Below, in pieces: positions 28,879-41,800 of a stretch of 64,000 nt of DNA (position 1 is its first letter; each line of letters opens with the position of its first letter). A program made the position numbers and the translations under genes. The notes below the pieces were generated by a model, which ran no database searches, was not told where the DNA came from, and worked only from the letters and a program-made list of their open reading frames with translations. Source of the stretch: Megalopta genalis (Eukaryota; Arthropoda; Insecta; Hymenoptera; Halictidae); the NCBI RefSeq assembly GCF_051020955.1, contig NW_027476796.1:62001-126000 (forward strand), written 5' to 3'.

Positions 28879-31160
28879 TTAGCTTCAGATTCATGCGAAA
28901 TACACGAATTAGCTTCAAATTCACGCGATACATACGATTTAGCTTCAGAATCATTCAAAACACACGATTTCGCTTCAAATTCGTGCGAAATAACGATTTT
29001 AAATAATTGATTTCGCTTCAAATTCATGCGAAATGAACAATTTATCTTCAGATTCATACGAAATACACGAATTGGCTTTAAATCAACGCGAAACATACGA
29101 TTTAGCTTCAGAATCATGCGAAACACACGATTTCGCTTCAAATTCGTGCGAAATAACGATTTTAAATAACTGATTTCGCTTCAAATTCATGCGAAATGAA
29201 CAATTTATCTTCAGATTCATACGAAATACACGAATTGGCTTTAAATCAACGCGAAACATACGATATAGCTTCAATATCATGCGAAACACACGATATCGCT
29301 TCAAATTCGTGCGAAATAGCGGTTTTTAAAAATCGATTTAGTTTCAAATTCATGCGAAATGAACAACTTAGCTTCAGATTCATACGAAATACACGAATTG
29401 GATTTAAATCAACGCGAAACATATGATATAGCTTCAATATCATGCGAAACACACGATTTCGATTGAAATTCGTGCGAAATAACGATTTTAAATAATCGAT
29501 TTCGCTTCAAATTAATGCGAAATAAACAATTTTACTTCAGATTCATACGGAATACACGAATTAACTTTAAATCCACGCGAATCATACGATTTAGCTTCAA
29601 TATCATGCGATAAACACGATTTCGCTTCAAATTCGTGCGAAATAGCGATTTTAAACAAACGATTTAGCTCCAAATTGATGCGAAATGAACAATTTAGCTT
29701 CAGATTCATGCGAAATACACGAATCAGCTTCAAATTCACGCGAAACATACGTTTTAGCTTCAGAATCATGCGAAACACACGATTTCGCTTCAAATTCGTG
29801 CGAAATAACGATTTTAAATAATTGATTTCGCTTCAAATTCATGCGAAATGAACAATTTATCTTCAGATTCATACGACATACACGAATTGGCTTTAAATCA
29901 ACGCGAAACATACGATATAGCTTCAATATCGTGCGAAACTCACGATTTCGATTGAAATTCGTGCGAAATAATGATTTTAAATAATCGATTTAGCTTCAAA
30001 TTCATGCGAAATGAACAATTTAGCTTGAGATTCATGCGAAATACACGAATCAGCTTCAAATTCACGCGAAACATACGATTTGGCTTGAATATCATGCGAT
30101 TTGCACGATTTCGATTGAAATTCGTGCGAAATAGCGATATTAAACAAACGATTTAGCTTCAAATTTATGCGAAATGAACAATTTAGCTTCAGATTCATGC
30201 GAAATACACGAATTAGATTTAAATCAACGCGAAACATACGATTTAGCTTCAATATCATGCGAAACACACGATTTCGCTTCAAATTCGTGCGAAATAGCGA
30301 TTTTAAACAAAAGATTTAGCTTCAAATTCATGCGAAATGAACAGTTTAGCTTCAGATTCATGCGAAATACACGAATCAGCTTCAAATTCACGCGAAACAT
30401 ACGATTTAGCTCCAATATCATGCGAAACTCACGATATCGCTTCAAATTCGTGCGAAATAGCGGTATTTAGCAAACCATTTAGCTTCAAATTTATGCGAAA
30501 TGAACAATTTAGCTTCAGATTCATGCGAAATACACGAATCAGCTTTAAATCAACGCGAAACATACGATTTAGCTCCAATATCATGCGAAACACACGATAT
30601 CGCTGCAAATTCGTGCGAAATAGCGGTTTTTAATAAACGATTTAGCTTCAAATTTATGCGAAATGAACAATTTAGCTTCAGATTCATGCGAAATACACGA
30701 ATCAGCTTCAAATTCACGCGAAACATACGATTTAGCTTCAGAATCATTCAAAACACACGATTTCGCTTCAAATTCGTGCGAAATAACGATTTTAAATAAT
30801 TGATTTCGCTTCAAATTCATGCGAAATGAACAATTTATCTTCAGATTCATACGAAATACACGAATTGGCTTTAAATCAACGCGAAACATACGATATAGCT
30901 TCAATATCATGCGAAACACACGATTTCGATTGAAATTCGTGCGAAATAACGATTTTAAATAATCGATTTCGCTTCAAATTCATGCGAAATAACGATTTTA
31001 AATAATCGATTACGCTTCAAATTCATGCGAAATAGCGTTTTTAAACAAACGATTTAGATTCAAATTCATGCGAAATGAACAACTTAGCTTCAGATTCATA
31101 CGAAATACACGAATTGGATTTAAATCAACGCGAAACATATGATATAGCTTCAATATCATG
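28879..31160. repeat. Satellite array 2: 163-bp monomers (about 14 copies)
   Basis: Same 4 x 30 + 43 bp monomer as array 1. The 43-bp sub-repeat is duplicated at about 30945-31035, giving a 206-bp unit. The block at about 29340-29900 reappears across the solo LTR at about 32700-33360 with an offset of 3422 bp. Subtracting the LTR and its target duplication leaves 1879 bp, a higher-order period also seen further right. No gene is seen. Confidence 0.93.
31157..31160. repeat. Target site duplication CATG, left copy
   Basis: CATG precedes the solo LTR; the partner is at 32700-32703. Removing the LTR and one copy restores an intact 30-bp sub-repeat (GCTTCAATATCATGCGAAAC). Confidence 0.9.
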
Positions 31161-31305
31161 TGTTACGTCCCGGGGATCGGAAATCGCGTTGACTAGTGAA
31201 CGCGTCGAATTCCACGGAGTTTAAACGTAAATTGCAATCTTTTCGTTCACGCGGCGCGGGGCGTCCGCGTCTAACTGGGATAACCACGAGGCGCTTGCAG
31301 GCGAT

Positions 31306-31611
31306 TCACAATTCAGCACTCACCGGGCGGGGTATTCTAATCGGCACGCTGTTAGTACGTCGTGCGAGGATGAAGTAGACTAGTCGTCTCGGGTCGGCTT
31401 CGGGGATCTTGGCGACGTCGAGGATAGAAGCCGGAACGTCGAGTGGCCTTGGCGTTGTCCAGGGAGTCTGGGCAGCTTGCAGCAGCTGTCGTAGACGGGC
31501 TTCTATGACGGCGTTAACCGTGAGTGCAGGATCACGTGAGTGTTGCGGGCGTTCCGCGTGGGATCGGCGTAGCTTCCTCAATTGATAAGACCGACCGGCG
31601 TGTTTCGGCAT
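31306..31611 (-). CDS. LTR-encoded small basic protein, 101 aa (solo LTR, second family)
   Basis: ATG at 31611-31609 gives MPKHAGRSYQLRKL; an open upstream extension to 31659 does not align with family 1. It aligns with the 107-aa ORF in three blocks: MPKxAGRxYQLRKLxR; PWTTPRPLD with QWSKPRPID; and DPRR-x2-Y-FIL-x-R. In the first 16 codons, Pro, Arg, Gln, Leu (twice) and Arg positions use different synonymous codons (for example CTT against TTG, CGG against AGG). The PRP and DPRR blocks also differ synonymously. It remains open although the element body is gone. The C-terminus (RPVSAEL) overlaps the splice-donor string. The function is unknown. Confidence 0.7.
   Translation of the reverse strand: MPKHAGRSYQLRKLRRSHAERPQHSRDPALTVNAVIEARLRQLLQAAQTPWTTPRPLDVPASILDVAKIPEADPRRLVYFILARRTNSVPIRIPRPVSAEL
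31318..31324 (-). promoter_or_regulatory. Splice-donor consensus, conserved between LTR families (solo LTR)
   Basis: On the minus strand this reads CCGG|TGAGTGCT as part of CCGGTGAGTGCT, the same 12 bases as in copies A and C. Here it lies inside the last codons of the ORF, whereas in family 1 the ORF stops 8 nt earlier. Conservation of the string although its coding context differs suggests a non-coding role. Confidence 0.5.
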
Positions 31612-32293
31612 GGACGTTAATACAAGCGTGAGGCTAATGCAACGTGCAAATAGTGGCAATGGTACGACTCTCTACTAGTGCGGCGCTTACGGGGCGAGCG
31701 TCCAACACACACTGGTAGAAAGGGCTATTTCTCTAGGAGAATATACGTTCGTGCCGAGCATACGGGGCGTGCTCCAAGGCGCACGAAAGCGTATTCACAA
31801 ATTAAGGAAATTATCAAGTAAGCAATTGTCCAGCCGATACTAGACAGTAATCACCAAGCCGATGTTGAATTATGTTAACGTCGAAGTTAGTTTAAGGAAC
31901 TGGTAGTTGATAATAACTTTCACTGAATTTATGTATATGAAATAAAAGTAGTATATTCTTGAATTAAAGTTACACTTGTAGACTTATACTTTAAGAGACT
32001 TAAAATTGTTAAGTACGAGCTAAGATTCAGAGTCGAAATGGAAATAGTAACGCGTAGCACTATGCGGAGTGCTGGCGGTGGACGTCTAGTCCAGGAGACG
32101 GCGGAGGAAGAACTGATGTTCCGAGCCGCTGCTCGGAGCTCCTCTGGTACGTCGAGGAGTGGGGGTCGCTGCTTGCGCGCGCTCGGTGCGGCGGAGAGTG
32201 GGGCTGCCTACGTCAGAGGTACGGGGCGCCGGCGTAGGCGTCGAGACGGCGGCCGGGAAAGTGAAGCAGGTATACAAGGGTTGAAAGGGTCGT

Positions 32294-32488
32294 GAAGGGT
32301 AGGCGAGGGCAAGATAAGTGAAATTTTGTGTAATGGTAAGGGATCTTAAAAGGGTAGGCGAGAGGAAAAGTGCAAGTGGAGATCTATGTATCGATAAGGG
32401 ATCTTAAAAGGGTAGGCGAGAGGAAAAGTGCAAGTGGAGATCTATGTATCGATAAGGGATCTTAAAAGGGTTAGCGAGAGGAAAAGTG
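32294..32488 (-). repeat. 58-bp tandem repeats in the solo LTR
   Basis: Clean copies start at 32335 and 32393, with a partial copy at 32451-32488; each contains GGGATCTTAAAAGGGTAGGCGAGAGG or a close variant. A more degenerate copy precedes them at 32294-32334. They lie about 210-400 bp from the LTR 5' edge (minus orientation). They are unrelated in sequence to the 59-bp repeats of family 1. Confidence 0.85.
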
Positions 32489-32642
32489 GTTGTACGGAAG
32501 AACGGCGACAGGCTGGCGCGACGGGTTGGCGCCAGTACTATGTTTGACTTAAGGTGTATTATGCGCGGTGCTATGCCTGCGAATCGGTATAGTTGTTATT
32601 ACTTAATTGTCTAACGGCTAACCTATGCTTATCGGCTATTCG

Positions 32643-32648
32643 TATATA
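32643..32648 (-). promoter_or_regulatory. Candidate TATA box of the solo LTR
   Basis: TATATA lies about 52 bp from the LTR 5' edge, comparable to the edge-proximal TATAAA of family 1. The hexamer is palindromic and reads TATATAAG on the opposite strand, so orientation is ambiguous. A GC-rich 7-bp inverted repeat CTGGCGC/GCGCCAG (32513-32519 with 32529-32535) lies downstream. Confidence 0.35.
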
Positions 32649-32699
32649 AGGTCTTACATGATAATTTACACGCTACGCAATACGTCGCGAGACGTAACA

Positions 32700-32703
32700 C
32701 ATG
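32700..32703. repeat. Target site duplication CATG, right copy
   Basis: Partner of 31157-31160. Four bases is the usual target duplication of Ty3/Gypsy elements. Confidence 0.9.
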
Positions 32704-34159
32704 CGAAACACACGATTTCGATTGAAATTCGTGCGAAATAACGATTTTAAATAATTGATTTCGCTTCAAATTAATGCGAAATAAACAATTTTACTTCAGA
32801 TTCATACGGAATACACGAATTGACTTTAAATCAACGCGAAACATACGATTTAGCTTCAATATCATGCGAAACACACGATTTCGCTTTAAATTCGTGTGAA
32901 ATAGCGACTTTAAACAAACGATTTAGCTCCAAATTCATGCGAAATGAACGGTTTAGCTTCAGATTCATGCGAAATACACGAATTAACTTTAAATCCACGC
33001 GAATCATACGATTTAGCTTCAATATCATGCGATAAACACGATTTCGCTTCAAATTCGTGCGAAATAGCGATTTTAAACAAACGATTTAGCTCCAAATTGA
33101 TGCGAAATGAACAATTTAGCTTCAGATTCATGCGAAATACACGAATCAGCTTCAAATTCACGCGAAACATACGTTTTAGCTTCAGAATCATTCGAAACAC
33201 ACGATTTCGCTTCAAATCCGTGCGAAATAACGATTTTAAATAATTGATTTCGCTTCAAATTCATGCGAAATGAACAATTTATCTTCAGATTCATACGACA
33301 TACACGAATTGGCTTTAAATCAACGCGAAACATACGATATAGCTTCAATATCGTGCGAAACACACGATTTCGATTGAAATTCGTGCGAAATAACGATTTT
33401 AAATAATCGATTTCGCTTCAAATTCATGCGAAATAACGATTTTAAATAATCGATTACGCTTCAAATTCATGCGAAATGAACAATTTAGCTTCAGATTCAT
33501 ACAAAATACGCGAATTAGCTTTAAATCAACGCGAAACATACGATTTAGCTCCAATATCATGCGAAACTCACGATATCGCTTCAAATTCGTGCGAAATAGC
33601 GGTTTTTAGCAAACCATTTAGCTTCAAATTTATGCGAAATGAACAATTTAGCTTGAGATTCATGCGAAATACACGAATCAGCTTCAAATTCACGCGAAAC
33701 ATACGATTTAGCTTCAATATCATGCGAAACGCACGATTTCGCTTCAAATTCGTCCGAAATAAGGATTTTAAATAATCGATTAAGCTTCAAATTCATGCGA
33801 AATGAACAATTTAGCTTCAGATTCATACGAAATACACGAATTGGCTTTAAATCAACGCGAAACATACGATTTAGCTCCAAGATCATGCGAAACACACGAT
33901 ATCGCTTCAAATTCGTTCGTAATAGCGGTTTTTAATAAACGATTTAGCTTCAAATTTATGCGAAATGAACAATTTAGCTTCAGATTCATGCGAAATACAC
34001 GAATAAGCTTTAAATCAACGCGAAACATACGATTTAGCTTCAATATCATGCGAAACACACGATTTCGCTTCAAATTCGTGCGATATAGCGATTTTAAACA
34101 AAAGATTTAGTTTCAAATTCATGCGAAATGAACAGTTTAGCTTCAGATTCATGCGAAAT

Positions 34160-36063
34160 ACACGAATCAGCTTCAAATTCACGCGAAACATACGATTTAG
34201 CTTCAATATCATCCGAAATACACGATTTCGCTTCAAATTAATGCGAAATAACGATTTTAAAGAATTGATTTTGCTTCAAATTCATGCGAAATGAACAGTT
34301 TAGCTTCAGATTCATGCGAAATACACGAATTAGCTTTAAATCCACGCGAAACATACGATTTAGCTTCAATATCATGCGAAACACACGATTTCGCTTCAAA
34401 TACGTGCGAAATAGCGTTTTTAAACAAACGATTTAGATTCAAATTTATGCGAAATGAACAATTTAGCTACAGATTCATACGAAATACACGAATTGGATTT
34501 AAATCAACGCGAAACATATGATATAGCTTCAATATCATGCGAAACACACGATTTCGATTGAAATTCGTGCGAAATAACGATTTTAAATAATCGATTTCGC
34601 TTCAAATTAATGCGAAATAAACAATTTTACTTCAGATTCATACGAAATACACGAATTGGCTTTAAATCAATGCGAAACATACGATTTAGCTTCAATATCA
34701 TGCGAAACACACGATTTCGCTTCAAATTCGTGTGAAATAGCAACTTTAAACTAACGATTTAGCTCCAAATTCATGCGAAATGTACAGTTTAGCTTCAGAT
34801 TCATGCGAAATACACGAATCAGCTTCAAATTCACTCGAAACATACGATTTAGCTTCAGAATCATGCGAAACACACGATTTCGCTTCAAATTCGTGCGAAA
34901 TAACGATTTTAAATAATTGATTTAGCTTCAAATTCATGCGAAATGAACAATTTATGTTCAGATTCATACGAAATACACGAATTGGCTTTAAATCAACGCG
35001 AACCATACGATATAGCTTCAATATCATGCGAAACACACGATATCGCTTCAAATTCGTGCGAAATAGCGGTTTTTAATAAACGATTTAGCTTCAAATTCAT
35101 GCGAAATGAACAATTTAGCTTCAGATTAATGCGAAATACACGAATCAGCTTCAAATTCACGCGAAACATACGATTTAGCTTCAATATCATCCGAAATACA
35201 CGATTTCGCTTCAAATTAATGCGAAATAACGATTTTAAAGAATTGATTTTGCTTCAAATTCATGCGAAATGAACAGTTTAGCTTCAGATTCATGCGAAAT
35301 ACACGAATTAGCTTTAAATCCACGCGAAACATACGATTTAGCTTCAATATCATGCGAAACACACGATTTCGCTTCAAATACGTGCGACATAGCGTTTTTA
35401 AACAAACGATTTAGATTCAAATTTATGCGAAATGAACAATTTAGCTACAGATTCATACGAAATACACGAATTGGATTTAAATCAACGCGAAACATATGAT
35501 ATAGCTTCAATATCATGCGAAACACACGATTTCGATTGAAATTCGTGCGAAATAACGATTTTAAATAATCGATTTCGCTTCAAATTAATGCGAAATAAAC
35601 AATTTTACTTCAGATTCATACGAAATACACGAATTGGCTTTAAATCAATGCGAAACATACGATTTAGCTTCAATATCATGCGAAACACACGATTTCGCTT
35701 CAAATTCGTGTGAAATAGCAACTTTAAACTAACGATTTAGCTCCAAATTCATGCGAAATGTACAGTTTAGCTTCAGATTCATGCGAAATACACGAATCAG
35801 CTTCAAATTCACTCGAAACATACGATTTAGCTTCAGAATCATGCGAAACACACGATTTCGCTTCAAATTCGTGCGAAATAACGATTTTAAATAATTGATT
35901 TCGCTTCAAATTCATGCGAAATGCACAATTTATCTTCAGATTCATACGAAATACACGAATTGGCTTTAAATCAACGCGAAACATACGATATAGCTTCAAT
36001 ATCATGCGAAACACACGATATCGCTTCAAATTCGTGCGAAATAGCGGTTTTTAATAAACGATT
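34160..36063. repeat. 978-bp (six-monomer) higher-order repeat, two copies
   Basis: 34160-35085 matches 35138-36063 at an offset of exactly 978 = 6 x 163. Shared rare variants include ATCCGAAATACACG, GATTTTAAAGAATTG and CAAATACGTGCGA. Confidence 0.8.
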
Positions 36064-38855
36064 TAGATTCAAATTTATGCGAAATGAACAATTTAGCTTC
36101 AGATTCATGCGAAATACACGAATTAGCTTTAAATCAACGCGAAACATACGATTTAGCTTCAATATCATGCGAAACACACGATTTCGCTTCAAATTCGTGC
36201 GAAATAGCGATTTTAAACAAAAGATTTAGCTTCAAATTCATGCGAAATGAACAGTTTAGCTTCAGATTCATGCGAAATACACGAACCAGCTTCAAATTCA
36301 CGGGAAACATACGATTTAGCTTCAATATCATGCGAAACACACGATTTCGCTTCAAATTCGTGCGAAATAACGATTTTAAATAATCGATTTCGCTTCAAAT
36401 TCATGCGAAATAACGATTTTAAATAATCGATTACGCTTCAAATTCATGCGAAATGAACAATTTAGCTTCAGATTCATACGAAATACACGAATTAGCGTTA
36501 AATCAACGCGAAACATACGATATAGCTTCAATATCATGCGAAACACACGCTTTCGATTGAAATTCGTGCGAAATAACGATTTTAAATAATCGATTTAGCT
36601 TCAAATTCATGCGAAATGAACAGTTTAGCTTCAGATTCATGCGAAATACACGAACCAGCTTCAAATTCACGGGAAACATACGATTTAGCTTCAATATCAT
36701 GCGAAATACACGATTTCGCTTCAAATTAATGCGAAATAACGATTTTAAATAATCGATTTCGCTTCAAATTAATGCGAAATAAACAATTTTACTTCAGATT
36801 CATACGGAATACATGAATTAACTTTAAATCCACGCGAATCATACGATTTAGCTTAAATATCATGCGATAAACACGATTTCGCTTCAAATTCGTGCGAAAT
36901 AGCGATTTTAAACAAACGATTTAGCTTCAAATTGATGCGAAATAAACAATTTAGCTTCAGATTCATGCGAAATACACGAATCAGCTTCAAATTCACGCGA
37001 AACATACGATTTAGCTTCAGAATCATGCGAAACACACTATTTCGCATCAAATTCGTGCGAAATAACGATTTTAAATAATTGGTTTAGCTTCAAATTCATG
37101 CGAAATGTACAATTTAAGTTCAGATTCATACGAAATACACGAATTGGCTTTAAATCAACGCGAACCATACGATATAGCTTCAATATCATGCGAAACACAC
37201 GATTTCGATCGAAATTCGTGCGAAATAACGATTTTAAATAATCGATTTCGCTTCAAATTCATGCGAAATAACGATTTTAAATAATCGATTACGCTTCAAA
37301 TTCATGCGAAATGAACAATTTAGCTTCAGATTCATGCGAAATACACGAATTAGCTTTAAATCAACGCGAAACATACGATTTAGCTTCAATATCATGCGAA
37401 ACACACGATTTCGCTTCAAATTCGTGCGAAATAGCGATTTTAAACAAAAGATTTAGCTTCAAATTCATGCGAAATGAACAGTTTAGCTTCAGATTCATGC
37501 GAAATACACGAACCAGCTTCAAATTCACGGGAAACATACGATTTAGCTTCAATATCATGCGAAATACACGATTTCGCTTCAAATTAATGCGAAATAACGA
37601 TTTTAAAAAATTGATTTTGCTTCAAATTCATGCGAAATGAACAGTTTAGCTTCAGATTCATACGAAATACACGAATTGGATTTAAATCAACGCGAAACAT
37701 ATGATATAGCTTCAATACCATGCGAAACACACGATTTCGCTTCAAATTCGTGTGAAATAGCAACTTTAAACAAACGATTTAGCTCCAAATTCATGCGAAA
37801 TGAACAGTTTAGCTTCAGATTCATGCGAAATACACGAATTAACTTTAAATCCACGCGAATCATACGATTTAGCTTCAATATCATGCGATAAACACGATTT
37901 CGCTTCAAATTCGTGCGAAATAGCGATTTTAAACAAACGATTTAGCTTCAAATTGATGCGAAATGAACAATTTAGCTTCAGATTCATGCGAAATACACGA
38001 ATTAGCTTCAAATTCACGCGAAACATACGATTTAGCTTCAGAATCATGCGAAACACACGATTTCGCTTCAAATTCGTGCGAAATAACGATTTTAAATCAT
38101 TGATTTAGCTTCAAATTCATGCGAAATGAACGGTTTAGCTTCAGAATCATGCGAAATACACCAATTAACTTTAAATCCATGCGAATCATACGATTTAGCT
38201 TCAATATCATGCGATAAACACGATTTCGCTTCAAATTCGTGCGAAATAGCGATTTTAAACAAACGGTTTAGCTCCAAATTGATGCGAAATGAACAATTTA
38301 GCTTCAGATTCATGCGAAATACACGAATTGGCTTTAAATCAACGCGAAACATACGATATAGCTTCAATATCATGCGAAACACACGATTTCGATTGAAATT
38401 CGTGCGAAATAACGGTTTTAAATAATCGATTTAGCTTCAAATTAATGCGAAATGAACAATTTAGGTTGAGATTCATGCGAAATACACGAATCAGCTTCAA
38501 ATTCACGCGAAACATACGATTTGGCTTGAATATCATGCGATTTGCACGATTTCGATTGAAATTCGTGCGAAATAGCGATATTAAACAAACGATTTAGCTT
38601 CAAATTTATGCGAAATGAACAATTTAGCTTCAGATTCATGCGAAATACACGAACCAGCTTCAAATTCACGCGAAACATACGAATTAGCTTCAATATCATG
38701 CGAAACGCACGATTTCGCTTCAAATTCGTGCGAAATAGCGGTTTTTAATAAACGATTTAGCTTCAAATTCATGCGAAATGAACAATTTAGCTTCAGATTC
38801 CTACGAAATACACGAATTAGCTTTAAATCAACGCGAAACATACGATTTAGCTCCA

Positions 38856-41800
38856 ATATCATGCGAAACACACGATATCGCTTCAAATTCGTGCGAAATA
38901 GCGGTTTTTAATAAACGATTTAGCTTCAAATTTATGCGAAATGAACAATTTAGCTTCAGATTCGTGCGGAATACACGAATCAGCTTCAAATTCACGCGAA
39001 ACATACGATTTAGCTTCAGAATCATTCAAAACACACGATTTCGCTTCAAATTCGTGCGAAATAACGATTTTAAATAATTGATTTCGCTTCAAATTCATGC
39101 CAAATGAACAATTTATCTTCAGATTCATACCAAATACACGAATTGGCTTTAAATCAACGCGAAACATACGATATAGCTTCAATATCATGCGAAACACACG
39201 ATTTCGATTGAAATTCGTGCGAAATAACGATTTTAAATAATTGATTTAGCTTCAAATTCATGCGAAATGAACAGTTTAGCTTCATATTCATGCGAAATAC
39301 ACGAATCAGCTTCAAATTCACGCGAAACATACGATTTGGCTTCAATATCATGCGAAATACACGATTTCGCTTCAAATTAATGCGAAATAACGATTTTAAA
39401 GAATTGAATTTGCTTCAAATTCATGCGAAATGAACAGTTTAGCTTCAGATTCATGCTAAATACACGAATTAGCTTTAAATCAACGCGAAACATACGATAT
39501 AGCTTCAATATCATGCGAAACACACGATATCGCTTCAAATTCGTGCGAAATAGCGGTTTTTAATAAACGATTTAGCTTCAAATTCATGCGAAATGAACAA
39601 TTTAGCTTGAGATTCATACGAAATACACGAATTGGCTTTAAATCAACGCGAACCATACGATATAGCTTCAATATCATGCGAAACACACGATTTCGATTGA
39701 AATTCGTGCGAAATAACGATTTTAAATAATCGATTTCGCTTCAAATTCATGCGAGATAACGATTTTAAATAATCGATTACGCTTCAAATTCATGCGAAAT
39801 GAACAATTTAGCTTCAGATTCATACGAAATACACGAATTAGCGTTAAATCAACGCGAAACATACGATTTAGCTCCAATATCATGCGAAACTCACGATATC
39901 GCTTCAAATTCGTGCGAAATAGCGGTTCTTAGCAAACGATTTAGCTTCAAATTTATGCGAAATGAACAATTTAGCTTCAGATTCATGCGAAATACACGAT
40001 TCAGCTTCAAATTCACGCGAAACATACGATTTAGCTACAATATCATGCGAAATACACGATTTCGCTTCAAATTCGTGCGAAATAACGACTTTAAATAATC
40101 GATTAAGTTTCAAATTCATGCGAAATGAACAATTTAGCTTCTGATTCATACGAAATACACGAATTAGCTTTAAATCAACGCGAAACATACGATATAGCTT
40201 CAATATCATGTGAAACACACGATATCGCTTCAAATTCGTGCGAAATAGCGGTTTTTAATAAACGATTTAGCTTCAAATTCATGCGAAATGAACAATTTAG
40301 CTTCAGATTCATGCGAAATACACGAATCAGCTTCAAATTCACGCGAAACATACGATTTAGCTCCAATATCATGCGAAACTCACGATATCGCTTCAAATTC
40401 GTGCGAAATAGCGGTTTTTAGCAAACGATTTAGCTTCAAATTTATGCGAAATGAACAATTTAGCTCCAGATTCATACGAAATACACGAATTGGATTTAAA
40501 TCAACGCGAAACATATGATATAGCTTCAATATCATGCGAAACACGCGATATCGCTTCAAATTCGTGCGAAATAGCGGTTTTTAATAAACGATTTAGCTTC
40601 AAATTTATGCGAAATAAACAATTTAGCTTCAGATTCATGCGAAATACACGAATCAGCTTCAAATTCACGCGAAACATACGATTTAGCTTCAGAATCATGC
40701 GAAACACACTATTTCGCTTCAAATTCGTGCGAAATAACGATTTTAAATAATTGATTTAGCTTCAAATTCATGCGAAATGAACAATTTAGCTTCAGATTCA
40801 TACGAAATACACGAATTAGCTTTAAATCAGCGCGAAACATACGATTTAGCTCCAATATCATGCGAAACTCACGATATCGCTTCAAATTCGTGCGAAATAG
40901 CGGTTTTTAGCAAACCATTTAGCTTCAAATTTATGCGAAATGAACAATTTAGCTTCAGATTCATGCGAAATACACGAATCAGCTTCAAAGTCACGCGAAA
41001 CATACGATTTAGCTTCAATATCATGCGAAACACACGATTTCGCTTCAAATTCGTGCGAAATAACGATTTTAAATAATTGATTTAGCTTCAAATTCATGCG
41101 AAATGAACAATTTAAGTTCAGATTCATACGAAATACACGAATTGGCTTTAAATCAACGCGAACCATACGATATAGCTTCAATATCATGCGAAACACACGA
41201 TTTCGATTGAAATTCGTGCGAAATAACGATTTTAAATAATCGATTTCGCTTCAAATTCATGCGAAATAACGATTTTAAATAATCGATTACGCTTCAAATT
41301 CATGCGAAATGAACAATTTAGCTTCAGATTCATACGAAATACGCGAATTAGCTTTAAATCAACGCGAAACATACGATTTAGCTCCAATATCATGCGAAAC
41401 TCACGATATCGCTTCAAATTCGTGCGAAATAGCGGTTTTTAGCAAACCATTTAGCTTCAAATTTATGCGAAATGAACAATTTAGCTTGGGATTCATGCGA
41501 AATACACGAATCAGCTTCAAATTCAGGCGAAACATACGATTTAGCTTCAATATCATGCGAAAAGCACGATTTCGCTTCAAATTCGTGCGAAATAAGGATT
41601 TTAAATAATCGATTAAGCTTCAAATTCATGCGAAATGAACAATTTAGCTTCAGATTCATACGAAATACACGAATTGGCTTTAAATCAACGCGAAACATAC
41701 GATATAGCTTCAATATCATGCGAAACACACGATATCGCTTCAAATTCGTGCGAAATAGCGGTTTTTAATAAACGATTTAGCTTCAAATTCATGCGAAATG

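Larger units (their letters stand above)
31161..32699 (-). mobile_element. Solo LTR of a second, related family (1539 bp, minus orientation)
   Basis: It is bounded by TGTTACGTC and GACGTAACA and flanked by the 4-bp duplication CATG (31157-31160 and 32700-32703), with perfect satellite continuity across the site. Read on the minus strand it begins TGTTACGTCTCGCGACGTATTG, closely similar to the family-1 start. Further shared stretches include an AGTCTA...AAGTGTA...TTGAATATA-like AT-rich block, the small basic ORF and the CCGGTGAGTGCT donor. That order fixes its orientation as minus. There is no primer site, gag or polypurine tract, so it is a solo LTR left by LTR-LTR recombination. It is clearly diverged from family 1 over its length. 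Confidence 0.9.

Noticed and set aside
32038..32295. 85-codon plus-strand ORF and overlapping minus-strand ORF in the solo LTR
   Set aside because: They lie in GC-rich sequence with no homologue in the family-1 LTR and no motif. One is antisense to the LTR.
32641..32651. TATATAAGG on the plus strand as a promoter pointing right
   Set aside because: The solo LTR is in minus orientation, and rightward transcription would leave the LTR after about 50 bp. The palindromic TATATA is better read as the minus-strand LTR box, and even that is weak.
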